This document shows, in pieces, positions 1 to 9,699 of a DNA stretch of 64,000 bases. This DNA is from Anodontia alba (Eukaryota > Mollusca > Bivalvia > Lucinida > Lucinidae): the NCBI GenBank assembly GCA_964016985.1, contig OZ024830.1:18810387-18874386 (forward strand), given 5' to 3'. A model generated the notes under the pieces. The model worked only from the letters and a program-made list of their open reading frames with translations. It was not told where the DNA came from and searched no databases. Positions within the stretch are counted from its first letter, which is position 1. Each line of letters opens with the position of its first letter. The position numbers and the translations under genes were made by a program.

Positions 1-108
1 AGGTCAATGAGAGCCAAAACTGCCATAAAAAGTGAAAATCTTTCTTGGGATGTGCATCATGTGCTAAAAGAGTTCATTGGATTAATGACACCTTTCTAAA
101 ATACATAC

Positions 109-240
109 CAGTTCTGTAGGCATTTTCGATCCTGTCAATATTGTATTAACCCAATTATGAACCCCACAGAACATGTGTGGACAGTGATTATCTAGCCATT
201 TCTGTAGCTCAGAGTAACTCAAACTGGATTTCAAGGTGAA
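109..240 (-). CDS. MEAK7: MEAK7/TLDC1-like, internal coding exon (last one in window)
   Basis: Read on the minus strand, a pyrimidine-rich acceptor ending in CAG (241-243) opens a 132-nt, 44-codon exon that closes on the donor GTATGT (103-108). The peptide starts FTLKSSLSYSELQKWLDNHC and contains a Trp-Val pair (HNWVN). It resembles the segment of MEAK7 just before the TLD domain, which in human also has a WLxxxC-type stretch followed by a WV. Both ends are phase 0, compatible with the phase-0 end of the exon at 5179. The rest of the gene, including the TLD (TLDc) domain, would lie left of base 1. I infer that it belongs to this gene from strand, phase and family resemblance; no transcript was seen. 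Confidence 0.72.
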
Positions 241-299
241 CTGAAAGGAACAGAAAGAGACAAATTATTCTATGACCAATAGCTCTAGATAAGGTCTTT

Positions 300-500
300 T
301 TAATGCTCTGCATGCTGGATAAAAAATTTCAAACAACATTTTCAAATATTTTCTTATTTTTCACAGAAAAAGGGCTTTTGCATTTCATGCAAATTATCTC
401 CTATGATGACAATTTGCATGAAATGTCAACGCCTATTCTCTGTGAAATTTAACAAAATATCGTCAATCTGCTGTCTGCTGAATCTGCCCAGAGAGGGAAA
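300..500. repeat. Palindromic MITE, 'family C'
   Basis: The arms contain catttcatgcaaattatctc and its near-complement gacaatttgcatgaaatg around a short loop. Outer arms of the type 'ttattttcc-agaaaa' follow, ending 'gtctgctgaatctgcccag'. The same foldback recurs at 1114-1372, 2688-2890, 31140-31325, 47175-47330, 50766-50957, 54050-54185, 57095-57300 and 57765-58320. It lies 60 bp upstream of the MEAK7 exon at 109-240. Confidence 0.75.
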
Positions 501-501
501 A

Positions 502-662
502 GTACTGATATTCTTCTTTATACTGCACTATAAATACATATGCTGAGGGTACTCATTAGAAGCACCTCGCTGAGGTACACCTAATGAGAATCCAAAACAT
601 GTTTTTTTTGTGGAGAAATGAGAAAATACTTATCTGAATGCCAGTCTTATCTACAGATATGT
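502..662. repeat. Palindromic MITE, 'family B'
   Basis: A foldback around 'gggtactcattagaagcacc', with outer arms resembling 'tgtggagaaatgagaaaata' and an end like 'cttatctacagatat'. The best-preserved copies are at 7905-8110 and 8806-8988. Confidence 0.65.
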
Positions 663-715
663 GGTTCATTATGTGTGATTATTGGACTGCAAAATGAGAT
701 CATGGGATTTTTTTC

Positions 716-1112
716 TGATTTTCTTTATAAAAGCATATATTGTGGGTACTCAATCAAATTGCATCTACAATTTGATGCCATTCAAATGGGTACCCACAAC
801 ATATGCCTTTATAAAGAAGCAAATCAGAAGATTACAGAATTGCTTGACTGTGCACTTACAGAAATATGTGCAGTAATTAGGTAGAATAAGGTAGTACTCA
901 AATTTTTATAAAACTGTAATTCATAGCTCCTGACAAAAGAAGTATCCTGAAATGTTTTTTTTTTCTTTTTTTCTTTTTTTCCATGAAAACAAATGATATG
1001 GGTACTCATTAGAATTGCCTTGCTTGGTTACTCTGTGGAAATACCACTGCAAGGCAATTTCATATGATTACACTCAAAATCTGTTTTTGTGGAGAACTAA
1101 GAAAAATATCAA
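716..1112. repeat. Two degraded family B hairpins
   Basis: At 716-830 the pieces 'tataaaagcatatattgtgg' and 'cacaacatatgcctttataa' pair. At 930-1112 a second copy keeps 'atgggtactcattagaattg' and 'gtggagaactaagaaaaata'. No coding signal is seen here; the short ORFs are hairpin translations. Confidence 0.55.
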
Positions 1113-1113
1113 C

Positions 1114-1372
1114 CCTTAAAGTGCTAAGCAAAACTGTTGCAGACGAGATTCTAATTGTTTAATTATTATTTTCTGAGAAAATAAGACTTGGCATTTCATG
1201 TGAATTCACTACAATTCACATGAACTATCAAGTCTTATTTTCTTGGAAAAAAATACAAATTGGCATTTCATTTGAATCGTCTGCTAGGCCGATGAAAGAC
1301 ATGAAATGCCAAGCTTTACTTTCTCGGAAATTAAATAATACAAACAGAAGTTGTGATTAGCACTTTAAGGAT
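1114..1372. repeat. Family C MITE, compound copy
   Basis: Two successive hairpins ('gcatttcatgtgaattcact' and 'gcatttcatttgaatcgtct', each followed by its complement) are bounded by 'cccttaaagtgctaagca' and its inverse 'gtgattagcactttaagga'. The outer inverted ends define the element. Confidence 0.7.
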
Positions 1373-1403
1373 TAATATAGTTTGGTTGGACTTATGGGGT
1401 ATC

Positions 1404-1586
1404 ATGGCTCCAGATAAGATGCTTTTACAACCAAACATATTATTGAATTTTTTTATTATTCCTGCAGGAAATATGGGGGTACTCATTAGAAGTGACTTTA
1501 TGGGTACCAATTACATAAGTTTTGATGGAGAAATAAAAGAAAATATATTTATTTTCCCAATACCACCTCTTATCTGGAGCTACTGA
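1404..1586. repeat. Family B MITE
   Basis: Inverted ends 'ggctccagataagatgc' and 'cttatctggagctactg' enclose the core 'ggggtactcattagaagtga' and its partial complement. Confidence 0.65.
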
Positions 1587-1858
1587 TTGTATGTTACAAA
1601 AAAAAAATACATGATTTATGGAGTATTAATGGACTGACTTAATGACTTTCTTCTATCAATCATTTCTGCCAAAATATTTGTTTAATCATATGGGGTGTGA
1701 AAATTTCAAAATGAAGAAAACTGTGAAAGATAGATGGCACTTGCGTGTCAAGATTACACCAGCTGGTTTCAATAAATTCAATATAAATAAGGAAAAGAAA
1801 CGTGATCAAATTATTTATCACATAACTGAAAATTAGCATTCCTCATCCACATCTTCAA

Positions 1859-2206
1859 AGCTCCAGATAGGAATCTTATCATAGCAACAGATAAGGCGTT
1901 TTTTTCATCCGAAAACTGCTGATATCTTTCTTATTTCTCAATGAAAACATATGTTGTGGGTACTCATTAGAAGCGCCTCACCGATTTGATCACTGACAAG
2001 CCTGTTAAGCTAATGATGCATTAAACAACTGGGCCCTGATTAATATATTTCTTATTTTTCCACAAAAACATATGTTGTGGGTTCTTTTTAGAAGCAACTC
2101 AATGAGGCACCACTAATCGGTTTTTAATTATTTTTTTTTCTTTTTTATGAAAAACAAGAAAAATATCAAAACCTTTCAGTTGACAAAGGTGTCTTATCTG
2201 GAGCTA
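1859..2206. repeat. Family B MITE with a second MITE fragment nested in it
   Basis: 'gctccagataggaatctta' (left) and 'tgtcttatctggagctatg' (right) are the outer ends. Between two half-hairpins of the 'catatgttgtgggtactcat' type lies a stretch ending 'aacaactgggccctgat', which matches the terminus of the unrelated element at 18012-18256. Confidence 0.55.
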
Positions 2207-2488
2207 TGCATCTTTCAGGAATAGTAACAAAATCTCTTGTCCATGTGACTGAACATATTCAGACCCATCAATCATAGACAGAAAATACTTTCCGTTATTA
2301 TTGCGCCAAATTTATCCTATGGTTAACCACCAGAATTGCCTCAATAAGATGATTCCAACGAGTACCAAGAAAATACATTTCAGTGCAAAAATTATCCTAA
2401 ATCATTTCAATTTTTATCTCATATAGAGCTATGAAGTCTGGATCTTCAATGTCTACATATGCAAAAAGCTGGGTTTTCCCTGACTCAC

Positions 2489-2527
2489 ATTTTGGCAGTT
2501 TTCACACCCAAAACCTTGTTCTTGACC
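2489..2527 (-). CDS. MEAK7: Possible 39-nt MEAK7 microexon
   Basis: On the minus strand 'ctaactttttag' is a plausible acceptor and AAT|GTGAGT a good donor. Between them are exactly 13 codons (GQEQGFGCENCQN), phase 0 at both ends, which would fit between the exons at 5179-5291 and 109-240 without changing frame. Against it: such short exons arise by chance, and an alignment with human MEAK7 reads acceptably without these residues. No transcript evidence is available here. Confidence 0.28.
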
Positions 2528-2687
2528 CTAAAAAGTTAGCAAGAGTCCTTAAGTAATGCATATATGATCAATCCAAAATTAATTTTATTTATCTATGGCA
2601 TTGTATTTTAATCTATTTATCTATGGCATTGTATTTTAATCTATCTGCAATCTAGAGGTTAAAAATTATCCATGTTTGGGCAATAGT

Positions 2688-2890
2688 TAATCCTTAAAAC
2701 ACTAAGCAAATTGTAGTAGATGACATCCTAAAATTGATTTTATTTTTTACAGAAAATAAGACTTAACATTTCATGTGAATTGTCTGCCTAACAGACAAAT
2801 CACATGAAATGTCGTCCCATTTTCTTTGAAAAAAAAAGTGCTTCAATTTGTCATTTGCTGTACTTGCGATTAGCGCTTTAAAGCTTAACC
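2688..2890. repeat. Family C MITE
   Basis: Ends 'ccttaaaacactaagcaaat' and 'gcgattagcgctttaaagc' are inverted. The core has 'acatttcatgtgaattgtct' and its complement. Confidence 0.7.
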
Positions 2891-3004
2891 TTTTTAAGAC
2901 AACAAACCCCTATAGCTTATAAAAAGAACCTGTTTACTCTGCATAAGGGAGTCCCTGGGACCCTCATTTTTAAACCATGAGGAAAAACCCTGAAAAAAGG
3001 TATA

Positions 3005-3145
3005 TGGCTCTAGATAAGACATCTCTATCAATAGTGAAACATTTATAGTTTTATCATTTCACCATTACAGTGCATATTGTGGGTACTCATTAGAAGCACC
3101 TCAGAGAGGCACTTGATTATAACCAGAACAGTGTTTTCAAAGGAA
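3005..3145. repeat. Family B MITE, half copy
   Basis: 'ggctctagataagacatctc' leads into 'tgcatattgtgggtactcat' and 'tagaagcacctcagagaggc'. The second arm is degraded. A G-rich tract follows at 3217-3246. Confidence 0.5.
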
Positions 3146-3288
3146 AACGTATGTCCCCCCACCAGTTTGAACAGACATATTGTTGGAATAGGTTGTATCT
3201 TTTTTTTTTTCTTGTGTGGGTGGGTGGGGGGGGGGTGAGGGGGGTGCTTAGTATTTTTGTGGGCTTTAACCTTTCATTAAATGCTTCT

Positions 3289-3616
3289 TTTCAGAGGACA
3301 CTGCTTGCATTAAGGGAAGTCTGGGAATCAGAGGCTCCCAAAAATTGCCCTGGAACTTCCAAAAATCAATGCCAGGAAGTCTGGGGCTCAGCTTTTAAAG
3401 ATATTTAGTCATTTATAACAAAAATTTAGAATGAATTTATGTGTTATTTAGCTTAAGAATGGCAGTTTTACTCCATAAATGAGAGTTTAAGAAAACTGAA
3501 GTTGAATTTCTGAAAGTGAGTGAAAAAAAAATTGATCACCAGGACTTCCAGACATTGGAGCTAGGAAGTCCTGGAACTTCCTGATTTTGACAGTTAATGC
3601 AAGCACTGAGAGGAAA
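3289..3616. repeat. Small TIR element with 'gaagtctgg(g)' motifs
   Basis: 'actgcttgcattaaggg' (3300-3316) is the inverse of 'agttaatgcaagcactg' (3593-3609). The interior repeats 'gaagtctggg' and 'gaacttcc'. Related 'gggacttcc' sequence occurs near 26098-26170. Confidence 0.4.
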
Positions 3617-3669
3617 TAAAAATATCTGTGACATACCCTAAACACATATGGCAATATGGTGCAGACAAG

Positions 3670-4500
3670 CCATTTATCAACATTCTAAGACCTTGTATAA
3701 CCTTGAAAAGGAGGTCATGGTCACCCAAATCAAATCAGTTCATGTCCCAATAATATATCTGTGCTAAGATCTTGTCTGACCTTGTGTGACATTGAAAATG
3801 AGGTCAAGGTCACAACAATATAGCGGTGTAAGTTTGGTCAAAATTCATCCATTCCGTCATGAGATAGTGTGCAGCCAAGCCATTTTCCAAAATCTAAGCC
3901 CCACTGTGACCTTGAAAATGGGGTCAAGGTCACCAAAATCTAATCAGTTCTTGTTCCTGTCTCAACAATATAGCTGTGCAAGTTTGGTCAAAATCCATCC
4001 ATTCATTCAGGAGACAGGGTGCAGACAAGCCATTTTCTAACAATCTGAGCCCTCCTGTGACCTTGAAAATGGGGTCAAGATCACCAAATCTAATCAGTTT
4101 TTTTTTCCATGTCACAACAATATAGCTGTGCAAGTTTGGTCAAAATCCATCTATTCATTCAGGAGACAGGGTGCAGACAAGCCATTTTCCAACATTCTAA
4201 GCCCTCGTGTGACCTTGAAAATGTGGTCAAGGTCACCAAAAACTAAATAAAAGCTTTTCCATGTCACAACAATATAGATGCACAAGTTTGGTCAAAATCC
4301 ATCCATTCCTTCAGGAGATAGGGTGCAGACAAGCCATTTTTCAGCCGTTTTCCAACAATCTTAGTCTTCGTGTGACCTTGAAAATGAGGTCAAGGCCACC
4401 AAAATCTAATCAGCTTTTTTTCCCCAACCCAATGATAAAATTGTGTAAGTCTGGCCAAAATCCATCCATCCATTAAGGAGATAGAGTGCAGACAAGAGGC
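3670..4500. repeat. Tandem repeat, ~150-160 bp period, about five copies
   Basis: Each copy carries 'tgtgaccttgaaaatggggt', 'caagtttggtcaaaatccat' and 'gcagacaagccattttc'. The phrase 'gaccttgaaaat' recurs near 3909, 4059, 4211 and 4373. This is internal-tandem DNA of the kind found in several bivalve mobile elements, and no gene is present. Confidence 0.7.
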
Positions 4501-5064
4501 TACGCCTACACCGACAGGATCCCCACTAAAAACAATATGTCCCCCCACTATGGTGAGGGGATATAATATATCACAATATACTGCAAAAATTCTACTTAGC
4601 ACCCAGGTGTTTATTAGCATCATTATCTTTTGTACAGAGGGAAGTGGGCGTTTATTAGAGACTACAGCGTTTGAGAACTGCAGGAAAATCCTCCCGATGA
4701 CCGCCATATTGATATAAAAAATGAAAATATAGACTAGCGTTACAACGGACATGTTAAGTATAGACTAGCGTTACATAAGATATTTTAGCTTCTCTAAGAG
4801 AATAGGGGTACCTGGCGAAGGACTACAAATGCCATGTTCATATCTTTTTTTTTTGGACCAAGAGAGAAAAAGGGACTTGTTTGTTTCATTATTAAACAGT
4901 AGATTCAGAAAGTAACTTCATGAGGTAGTGGCAATATTTTCTCTAAACTGACTCATGAGCGTTTTTAAAGGCTGGTACTTCTGAGGAAAATGTAACAACC
5001 AATTTCAGGCCCAGATTGCGGGGATGGGCAATTATTACAGCATGGTTGTTTATTAGAAGTTTTG

Positions 5065-5150
5065 CTATAAATGTTTTCCTACAGAAATAAGAAAAATATT
5101 TATCTGGATATCCCTCTTATCTAAAGCACTGAAGGTACCTTTTTTCTTGT
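5065..5150. repeat. Family B MITE, half copy beside an exon
   Basis: 'acagaaataagaaaaatatt' and 'cttatctaaagcactgaagg' are the right half of the family B hairpin. It ends within about 30 bp of the donor of the MEAK7 exon at 5179. Confidence 0.5.
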
Positions 5151-5178
5151 TACAGCTTATATTATGTAGATAGCTTAC

Positions 5179-5291
5179 CATACTCTGAACCATGGCTTCG
5201 AATACTTTCTCATCCTGAACACTTTTACTGTAGGCGATCATTGACGACGATAATGTTAAGGCATAGCAGATGTTAACCATTGTTAAGGAAT
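5179..5291 (-). CDS. MEAK7: MEAK7/TLDC1-like, coding exon 4
   Basis: The minus-strand acceptor 'gttaaatttcag' precedes a 113-nt exon ending at ATG|GTAAGC. It begins with two bases (AT) that complete a codon started by the G ending the exon at 7657, giving Asp. The joined reading is ...LTKE-D-SLTMVNICYALTL..., and the exon ends VFEAMVQSM. This phase-1 fit chooses the upstream donor at 7656 over the alternative at 7633. The peptide is a helical segment corresponding to the MEAK7 region between the EF-hand-like N-terminus and the TLD domain. It ends in phase 0. Confidence 0.75.
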
Positions 5292-5299
5292 CTGAAATT

Positions 5300-5766
5300 T
5301 AACATGTAGTTGACTCTCGTTATCTCGAAGTCCAAGGGACTTGCTGAAATACTTCAAGATATCCGTACCTCAATATATCAGATTTGATGAATTGAGGAAA
5401 AAATAAATTGAACAGCCACATTTCACAAATGAGTATGTACTTTGACTACTGAAATTTGAGATATATTGAAAATATTGAGGAAAAGAGGAGAAATTGCTCC
5501 TCTTTTTCTCAATATTTTGCTACCTTGTCCTTTTTTTCTCAATATTTTGTTATCTAGTCCTGTGAATACAAGTATTCTTTCCTTATAGAGCAGATTCCAG
5601 AAGGAGCTTGGCAATAGTAAACATTGCTGAAACTCGTCTTATTTGGCAGATATGGCAAAAAGCTACCGTGTACCCAGCCCCCTCATTGGTCAGTTGCATG
5701 CAAAAAAATTACCAGAAATGCTGAAGCATTAACCTGCTAAAGCAAAAATTAGCCACAACGCTCACA
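5300..5766. other. Intron, no element with clear ends
   Basis: The stretch contains a phrase 'tctcgttatctcgaagtcca' and related 'ttgaggaaa' / 'tttctcaatatttt' sequence, suggesting a decayed palindromic element. I see no coding or RNA signal. Confidence 0.3.
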
Positions 5767-6012
5767 TCGAGGGTTGAGCGCAAGACTATGGTAACTCAAA
5801 CGTATTTTTGAAACCCTTGTTTAGGGGCAACTTGGACCCCTTTGTAAACAATGCAAATTTAGGTGCCATTGCTCATACGAGCAATGGCACCTAAATTTTC
5901 ATTGTTTACAATAAGAAATGTTGTAATCTTCATAACACCTTCATGGTGAGGAGATTAGGTTTGGGGAAAAACAACCATCTGACTTACGCTAGTCTTGCGC
6001 TCAACCCTCGAC
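5767..6012. repeat. TIR MITE with central perfect hairpin
   Basis: 'tcgagggttgagcgcaagac' at the left is repeated inverted as 'gtcttgcgctcaaccctcga' at the right. The centre has 'ttaggtgccattgctc' and 'gagcaatggcacctaa' around a four-base loop, flanked by inverted 'gtaaacaatg' / 'cattgtttac'. Confidence 0.85.
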
Positions 6013-6119
6013 ATGGTCAAAAACTAGAAATTCTGCTGAGCTTTGGACTGTTATTGAAAACACCTACTTACAATGCAGAACCTTTGGCCAACAGCACTGC
6101 AGACAAAACTTACTAATAC

Positions 6120-6330
6120 AATAAACCTCTTTATATGATGATTCATTATAAGAGCGGAGGAGTTGTTAAGGAGGAGTATTGGGTGATAATTCTGGGATAA
6201 TTTTTCTTATTTGTACCCACAACATATGTTTTTATGGAGAACTGGTGAAAATTATCCCATAATTATCACCAAATACTCCTCCTTAACAAGCCCTCTGAAG
6301 CGGGTTCGGATATAAGACGGTTTAAAGATG
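6120..6330. repeat. TIR MITE, relative of the element at 16692
   Basis: A long stem pairs 'gttgttaaggaggagtattg' with 'aatactcctccttaacaag' and 'ttctgggataatttttc' with 'aattatcccataattatc'. The loop contains a family B phrase 'acccacaacatatgttttta', so one MITE type has captured part of another. The flanks 'cctctttatatgatg' and 'ggatataagacggttt' resemble the ends of the element at 16692-16915. Confidence 0.6.
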
Positions 6331-6394
6331 GGCCCTAAATGTGTTCTGTCCAAACTAAAATGTTTTCACTTTAGTTCCCAGCAATCGTATTACA

Positions 6395-6985
6395 AAGAGT
6401 GTACTATTGAATATTATATTATCGTTAGCTAGTTGCAGGCAAAAACTATTAACAAGGCTGAACCTTCAGCCGACTTCAATCCAAACCTACTGAGAATGCT
6501 GAACCATTAGCTGGCTGCAGGAAAAACATATTAACATGGCTGAACAAACAGCAGACTGCAGACCAAACTTACTAAGAAAGCTGAACCATTAGCCAGCTGC
6601 AGACAAAACGCAAAGAAGGCCGAACCTTCAGCAGACTGAAGGCCAAACTGAGAATAATGAACCATTAGACAACTGCTGGAAAAACCTACTACCAAGGTTG
6701 AACCTTAGCAGGCTGCAGGAAAAACTTGCAAATAAGCTGAACCTTCAACAGGCTGCCAAGCAAACCTACTGAGAATGATTAAGTAACAGCCAGCTGCAGG
6801 CAAAACCTATTAACAAGGCTGAACCATTTGCAGGTTGCCGATCAAATTTAAAGAGAATGCTGGACCATAAGGCAGCTGCAGGAAAATCGTATCAACAAAG
6901 CTGAACCTTCAGCAGACTGCAGGCCAAACTAAGAAAGCTGAACTGTCAGCCAGCTATAAGAAAATAAATACAAGGCTGAACCGAT
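6395..6985. repeat. Degenerate tandem repeat, ~70-bp unit
   Basis: The alternating phrases 'gctgaaccttcagcagactg', 'caggccaaact' and 'gctgaaccattagccagctg' recur about eight times. Copies are diverged. Confidence 0.7.
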
Positions 6986-7489
6986 CTTGGCATATAAATT
7001 GTATAATGCCAAAAAACATGATGTCTTTCAGATTACATGGAATTTTAAAACTGCATCTGCAGGTAAAACAATAACAACGAAAATTTTATATGGAGAAAAC
7101 AAGAAAAAAAAAACAATATGGTTGAACTTAGGAATTCCACAAAAATCCTTTAACAAACATACAGTTCTGAGAGAAAAATTTGGCATGGTTAGGCAAACTG
7201 AAACATTGTACTTTAATGATAGGCCTAATGCCCTTATCAAACAGCAAAATTTAATGTCATCAGAAGACTGCACAGACGTGCAGACAGATGTGTGAGGCCC
7301 TTTCTCTCCATGTGTGACCCATTTAGATACCGTACATTTTTGCAATTTCACAATACATCAAGTCAGCATTCAGAGCTCCATATAAACTTACTTTTAACAA
7401 TGTGGGATATAAAGATATGAATTTTAAATTTTTATAATTACACATATTGTGTAATCTCACTTCATAAGTCAGATGTCACAAATACACCA

Positions 7490-7645
7490 TGAGTGATCCA
7501 AGCTCTGATATAAAAATATTGATATTTTTCTTATTTCTCCATGAAAACATTTTGAGTACTCATTAGAAGCGCCAAGATGAGCCCAACTAACGAGTACCCA
7601 AATCCTGTTTTTATAGAGAAATAAAATATTTACCAGAATACTACT
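7490..7645. repeat. Family B MITE abutting an exon
   Basis: 'atttctccatgaaaacattt' and 'cctgtttttatagagaaata' pair around 'tactcattagaagcgcc'. Its end lies about 12 bp from the MEAK7 exon 3 boundary at 7657, so it forms the start of the following intron. Confidence 0.65.
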
Positions 7646-7656
7646 CTGAGGCTGAC

Positions 7657-7882
7657 CTTCTTTTGTGAGATGATCTTTCCCTGCTGCGAACAACTGGAAG
7701 TAGTACTTATGTTGAGCAGAGTCATCAAACATTTTTAACAGTTCTTTGCCAGCTCTGATAAATTGTTCCAAGGTAATCCTGTCTTTAATCTGGCCATCTT
7801 TTCCATGTTGACCACTACCATGTACTATCATCTGTCTATATAATAATTTTCCAAACAGCTGGAGTGGGCCATGAAACACATT
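7657..7882 (-). CDS. MEAK7: MEAK7/TLDC1-like, coding exon 3
   Basis: The acceptor 'atacatttcag' (minus strand) is followed by NVFHGPLQLFGKLLYRQM. The exon continues through ITLEQFIRAGKELLKMF and ends HLTKE plus one base (GAAG|GTCAGC). The pattern, a short helix, a Gly/Asp-rich loop, then a helix with Leu-Leu-Lys, matches the EF-hand-like N-terminal part of human MEAK7 (the region with VTRLYDGM and FTASMSHLLKGN). The start is phase 0, continuing VTFE from exon 2. The end is phase 1, completed by exon 4. A second donor (GTAAAT, 7628-7633) would add eight residues but breaks the frame into exon 4. The exon is squeezed between two MITEs less than 30 bp away. Confidence 0.82.
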
Positions 7883-7904
7883 CTGAAATGTATACCATAA
7901 TTTC

Positions 7905-8110
7905 TAGCTACAGATAAGGCACTTGTTTTCAGCCAAAAAGTGTCGATATTTTTCTTATTTCTCGATGAAAATATATGTTGTGGGTACTCATCAGAAGTGC
8001 CTCATCGCGGCACTTCTAATGAGTACTCACAACATATATTTTCATTGAGAAACAAGAAAAATATTATCTGGATAATGACCAATATTCCCTTTTATCTGGA
8101 GCTATATTTT
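7905..8110. repeat. Family B MITE, near full length
   Basis: Ends 'tagctacagataaggcact' and 'cccttttatctggagcta' are inverted. The core pairs 'atatgttgtgggtactcatc' with 'tgagtactcacaacatat'. It begins about 23 bp upstream of the exon 3 acceptor on the minus strand. Confidence 0.85.
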
Positions 8111-8169
8111 ACCTAAAATATTCAGACACTTATGCAAGAGTATTTAAGTGTAGACCTAGATTAAACACT

Positions 8170-8805
8170 GCAGAATGTGGTACCTGATAAAGATCTTAAC
8201 TTATTGCCAGTCTGCCAGCACTTTTTAGATACATCATCAGATCAAACAGAATTGTTCGATAGTTTGGCTAATCACTTACTGCCAGGAATAAGTGTGTCAA
8301 ATATTTCGGGCAAACAAGACCTGTTGTCAGACAGGAAAGCTTGCTTGAAATTGTGCTTGTCCATCATATGAAAAATAAGTCTGTGACTGCAGGGAGTGGG
8401 CTTGCAAGAAACATTTTTTCTGGTCAGTATATTGCATCAAACTAAGTTTGGACTACATCCATCTAAAAACTTCAGAGTAAAACTTTGACATATAAAAATT
8501 CTTAGTCCATAACCTTGGATTCAAGATCAAGTGATCTTGATCTCAAAGTCATTGAGCAGGGTGGGATGGCATTGAACAAAACATCTGGCTAGTGCCTAAC
8601 GTCAACCGAAGTATCAATCAAGGCTTAGTACTCTAACATCAACCCAAGTATCAATTAAGGGTTAGCACCCTTACATCAATCCAAGTATCAATTTAAAACC
8701 TGTAGGAAATACAGGAGATACAGACAGATCTTCAACTAGAGGCCCACATGCCTGACTCACTCATACAGAAGTTAAACAGCTATTTCAGATGAGCCATAGG
8801 TCCAG
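8170..8805. other. Intron with a three-copy ~38-bp repeat
   Basis: At about 8597-8695 the phrase 'catcaacccaagtatcaatt' occurs three times with changes. Nothing else is recognisable in this stretch. Confidence 0.4.
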
Positions 8806-8988
8806 ATAAGAGGGGGTATCCACATTATTTTTCTTATTACTCCATGAAAACATATGTTGTGGGTACTCATTAGAATCACCTTGGTGAGGCACTTCTAATG
8901 AGTACCACAACATATGTTTTCATGGAGAAACAAGAAAAATATCAGCAGTTTTCTGCTGAAAAAAAAAAGCACCTTGACTGGAGCTATG
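8806..8988. repeat. Family B MITE, full-length reference copy
   Basis: 'ggtccagataagagggggta' and 'ccttgactggagctatgaga' are the ends. The stem pairs 'catgaaaacatatgttgtgg' with 'cacaacatatgttttcatgg' and the apex carries 'tagaatcaccttggtgaggc'. Confidence 0.85.
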
Positions 8989-9366
8989 AGATCTGCTGAT
9001 GCATGCAACATTTTTCCAATATTGCCACAGCATGTTATCAAAATACCAGGGATTATTTTCAGGCAAAATTGAGGGATTTGCTCATTTTTTTTCTACCAAA
9101 TATCTAATTGAATTTGCTAACTGAAAAGAAAAAGCTCATGGCAAAATGTAATTTAGCTAAGGATTTTGCAAAACTTTCTCACTGAATATTCATTTCTTGC
9201 CAGTTTTGGCTGAATGAGATACTTTCTCTCACGATATCCTGAGCTAGAATTATCCCTGAAATACTGGATGGATTTTAATAAAAACTCCTACATCAGAGTA
9301 AACAGGTAATACAGTATTTAAATTGCGGACAACATCTATATGTCAGACATTTTTTGTAAAGTATGT

Positions 9367-9670
9367 TTGTTTGTTTGTGTTGAGGTTTTTACGACCCAGT
9401 CAACACAATGGGATCATGCCAAGAGTGGTCAGTTTACCTAACCACCCTTTTAATGGACAGGCTTAGTCCTCTAAGCAGTTTACTAGAACTGTACACATTC
9501 TTTTGCCAGAAACTGAAAGCATCCGCTTGAACCAGCAGAAGGGAGAAAATGATCATAGAAAATATTTCAGATTCAATATCCACTAAGAATGTTGTCAACC
9601 CGGTGGGAGTTGAACCCACAACCTCCTGATCATCCATCGATGCACATCCAACTGCACCACCAAGGCTGGC
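9367..9670 (-). repeat. tRNA-derived SINE ('family 1') with 13-bp TSD
   Basis: The minus strand starts with a tRNA-like head: an A-box-like 'tggtgcagttggatgtgca' and a B-box-like 'gggttcaactccca' region. A conserved body ('ttctggcaaaagaatgtg') follows, then a tail 'gtcgtaaaaacctcaacaca' running into (aaac)n. The exact flank 'ttgtaaagtatgt' is at 9354-9366 and 9671-9683. The V-SINE-type assignment rests on the tail and is inference. Confidence 0.85.
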
Positions 9671-9699
9671 TTGTAAAGTATGTCAGAGGTCAACGTATA

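Noticed and set aside
4390..4752. 120-codon open frame on the minus strand
   Set aside because: Half of it crosses the ~150-bp tandem array and the rest has no family match.
7628..7657. Alternative donor GTAAAT for MEAK7 exon 3
   Set aside because: It leaves phase 0, but the next exon at 5291 needs one base from the previous exon; only the donor at 7656 keeps the frame.
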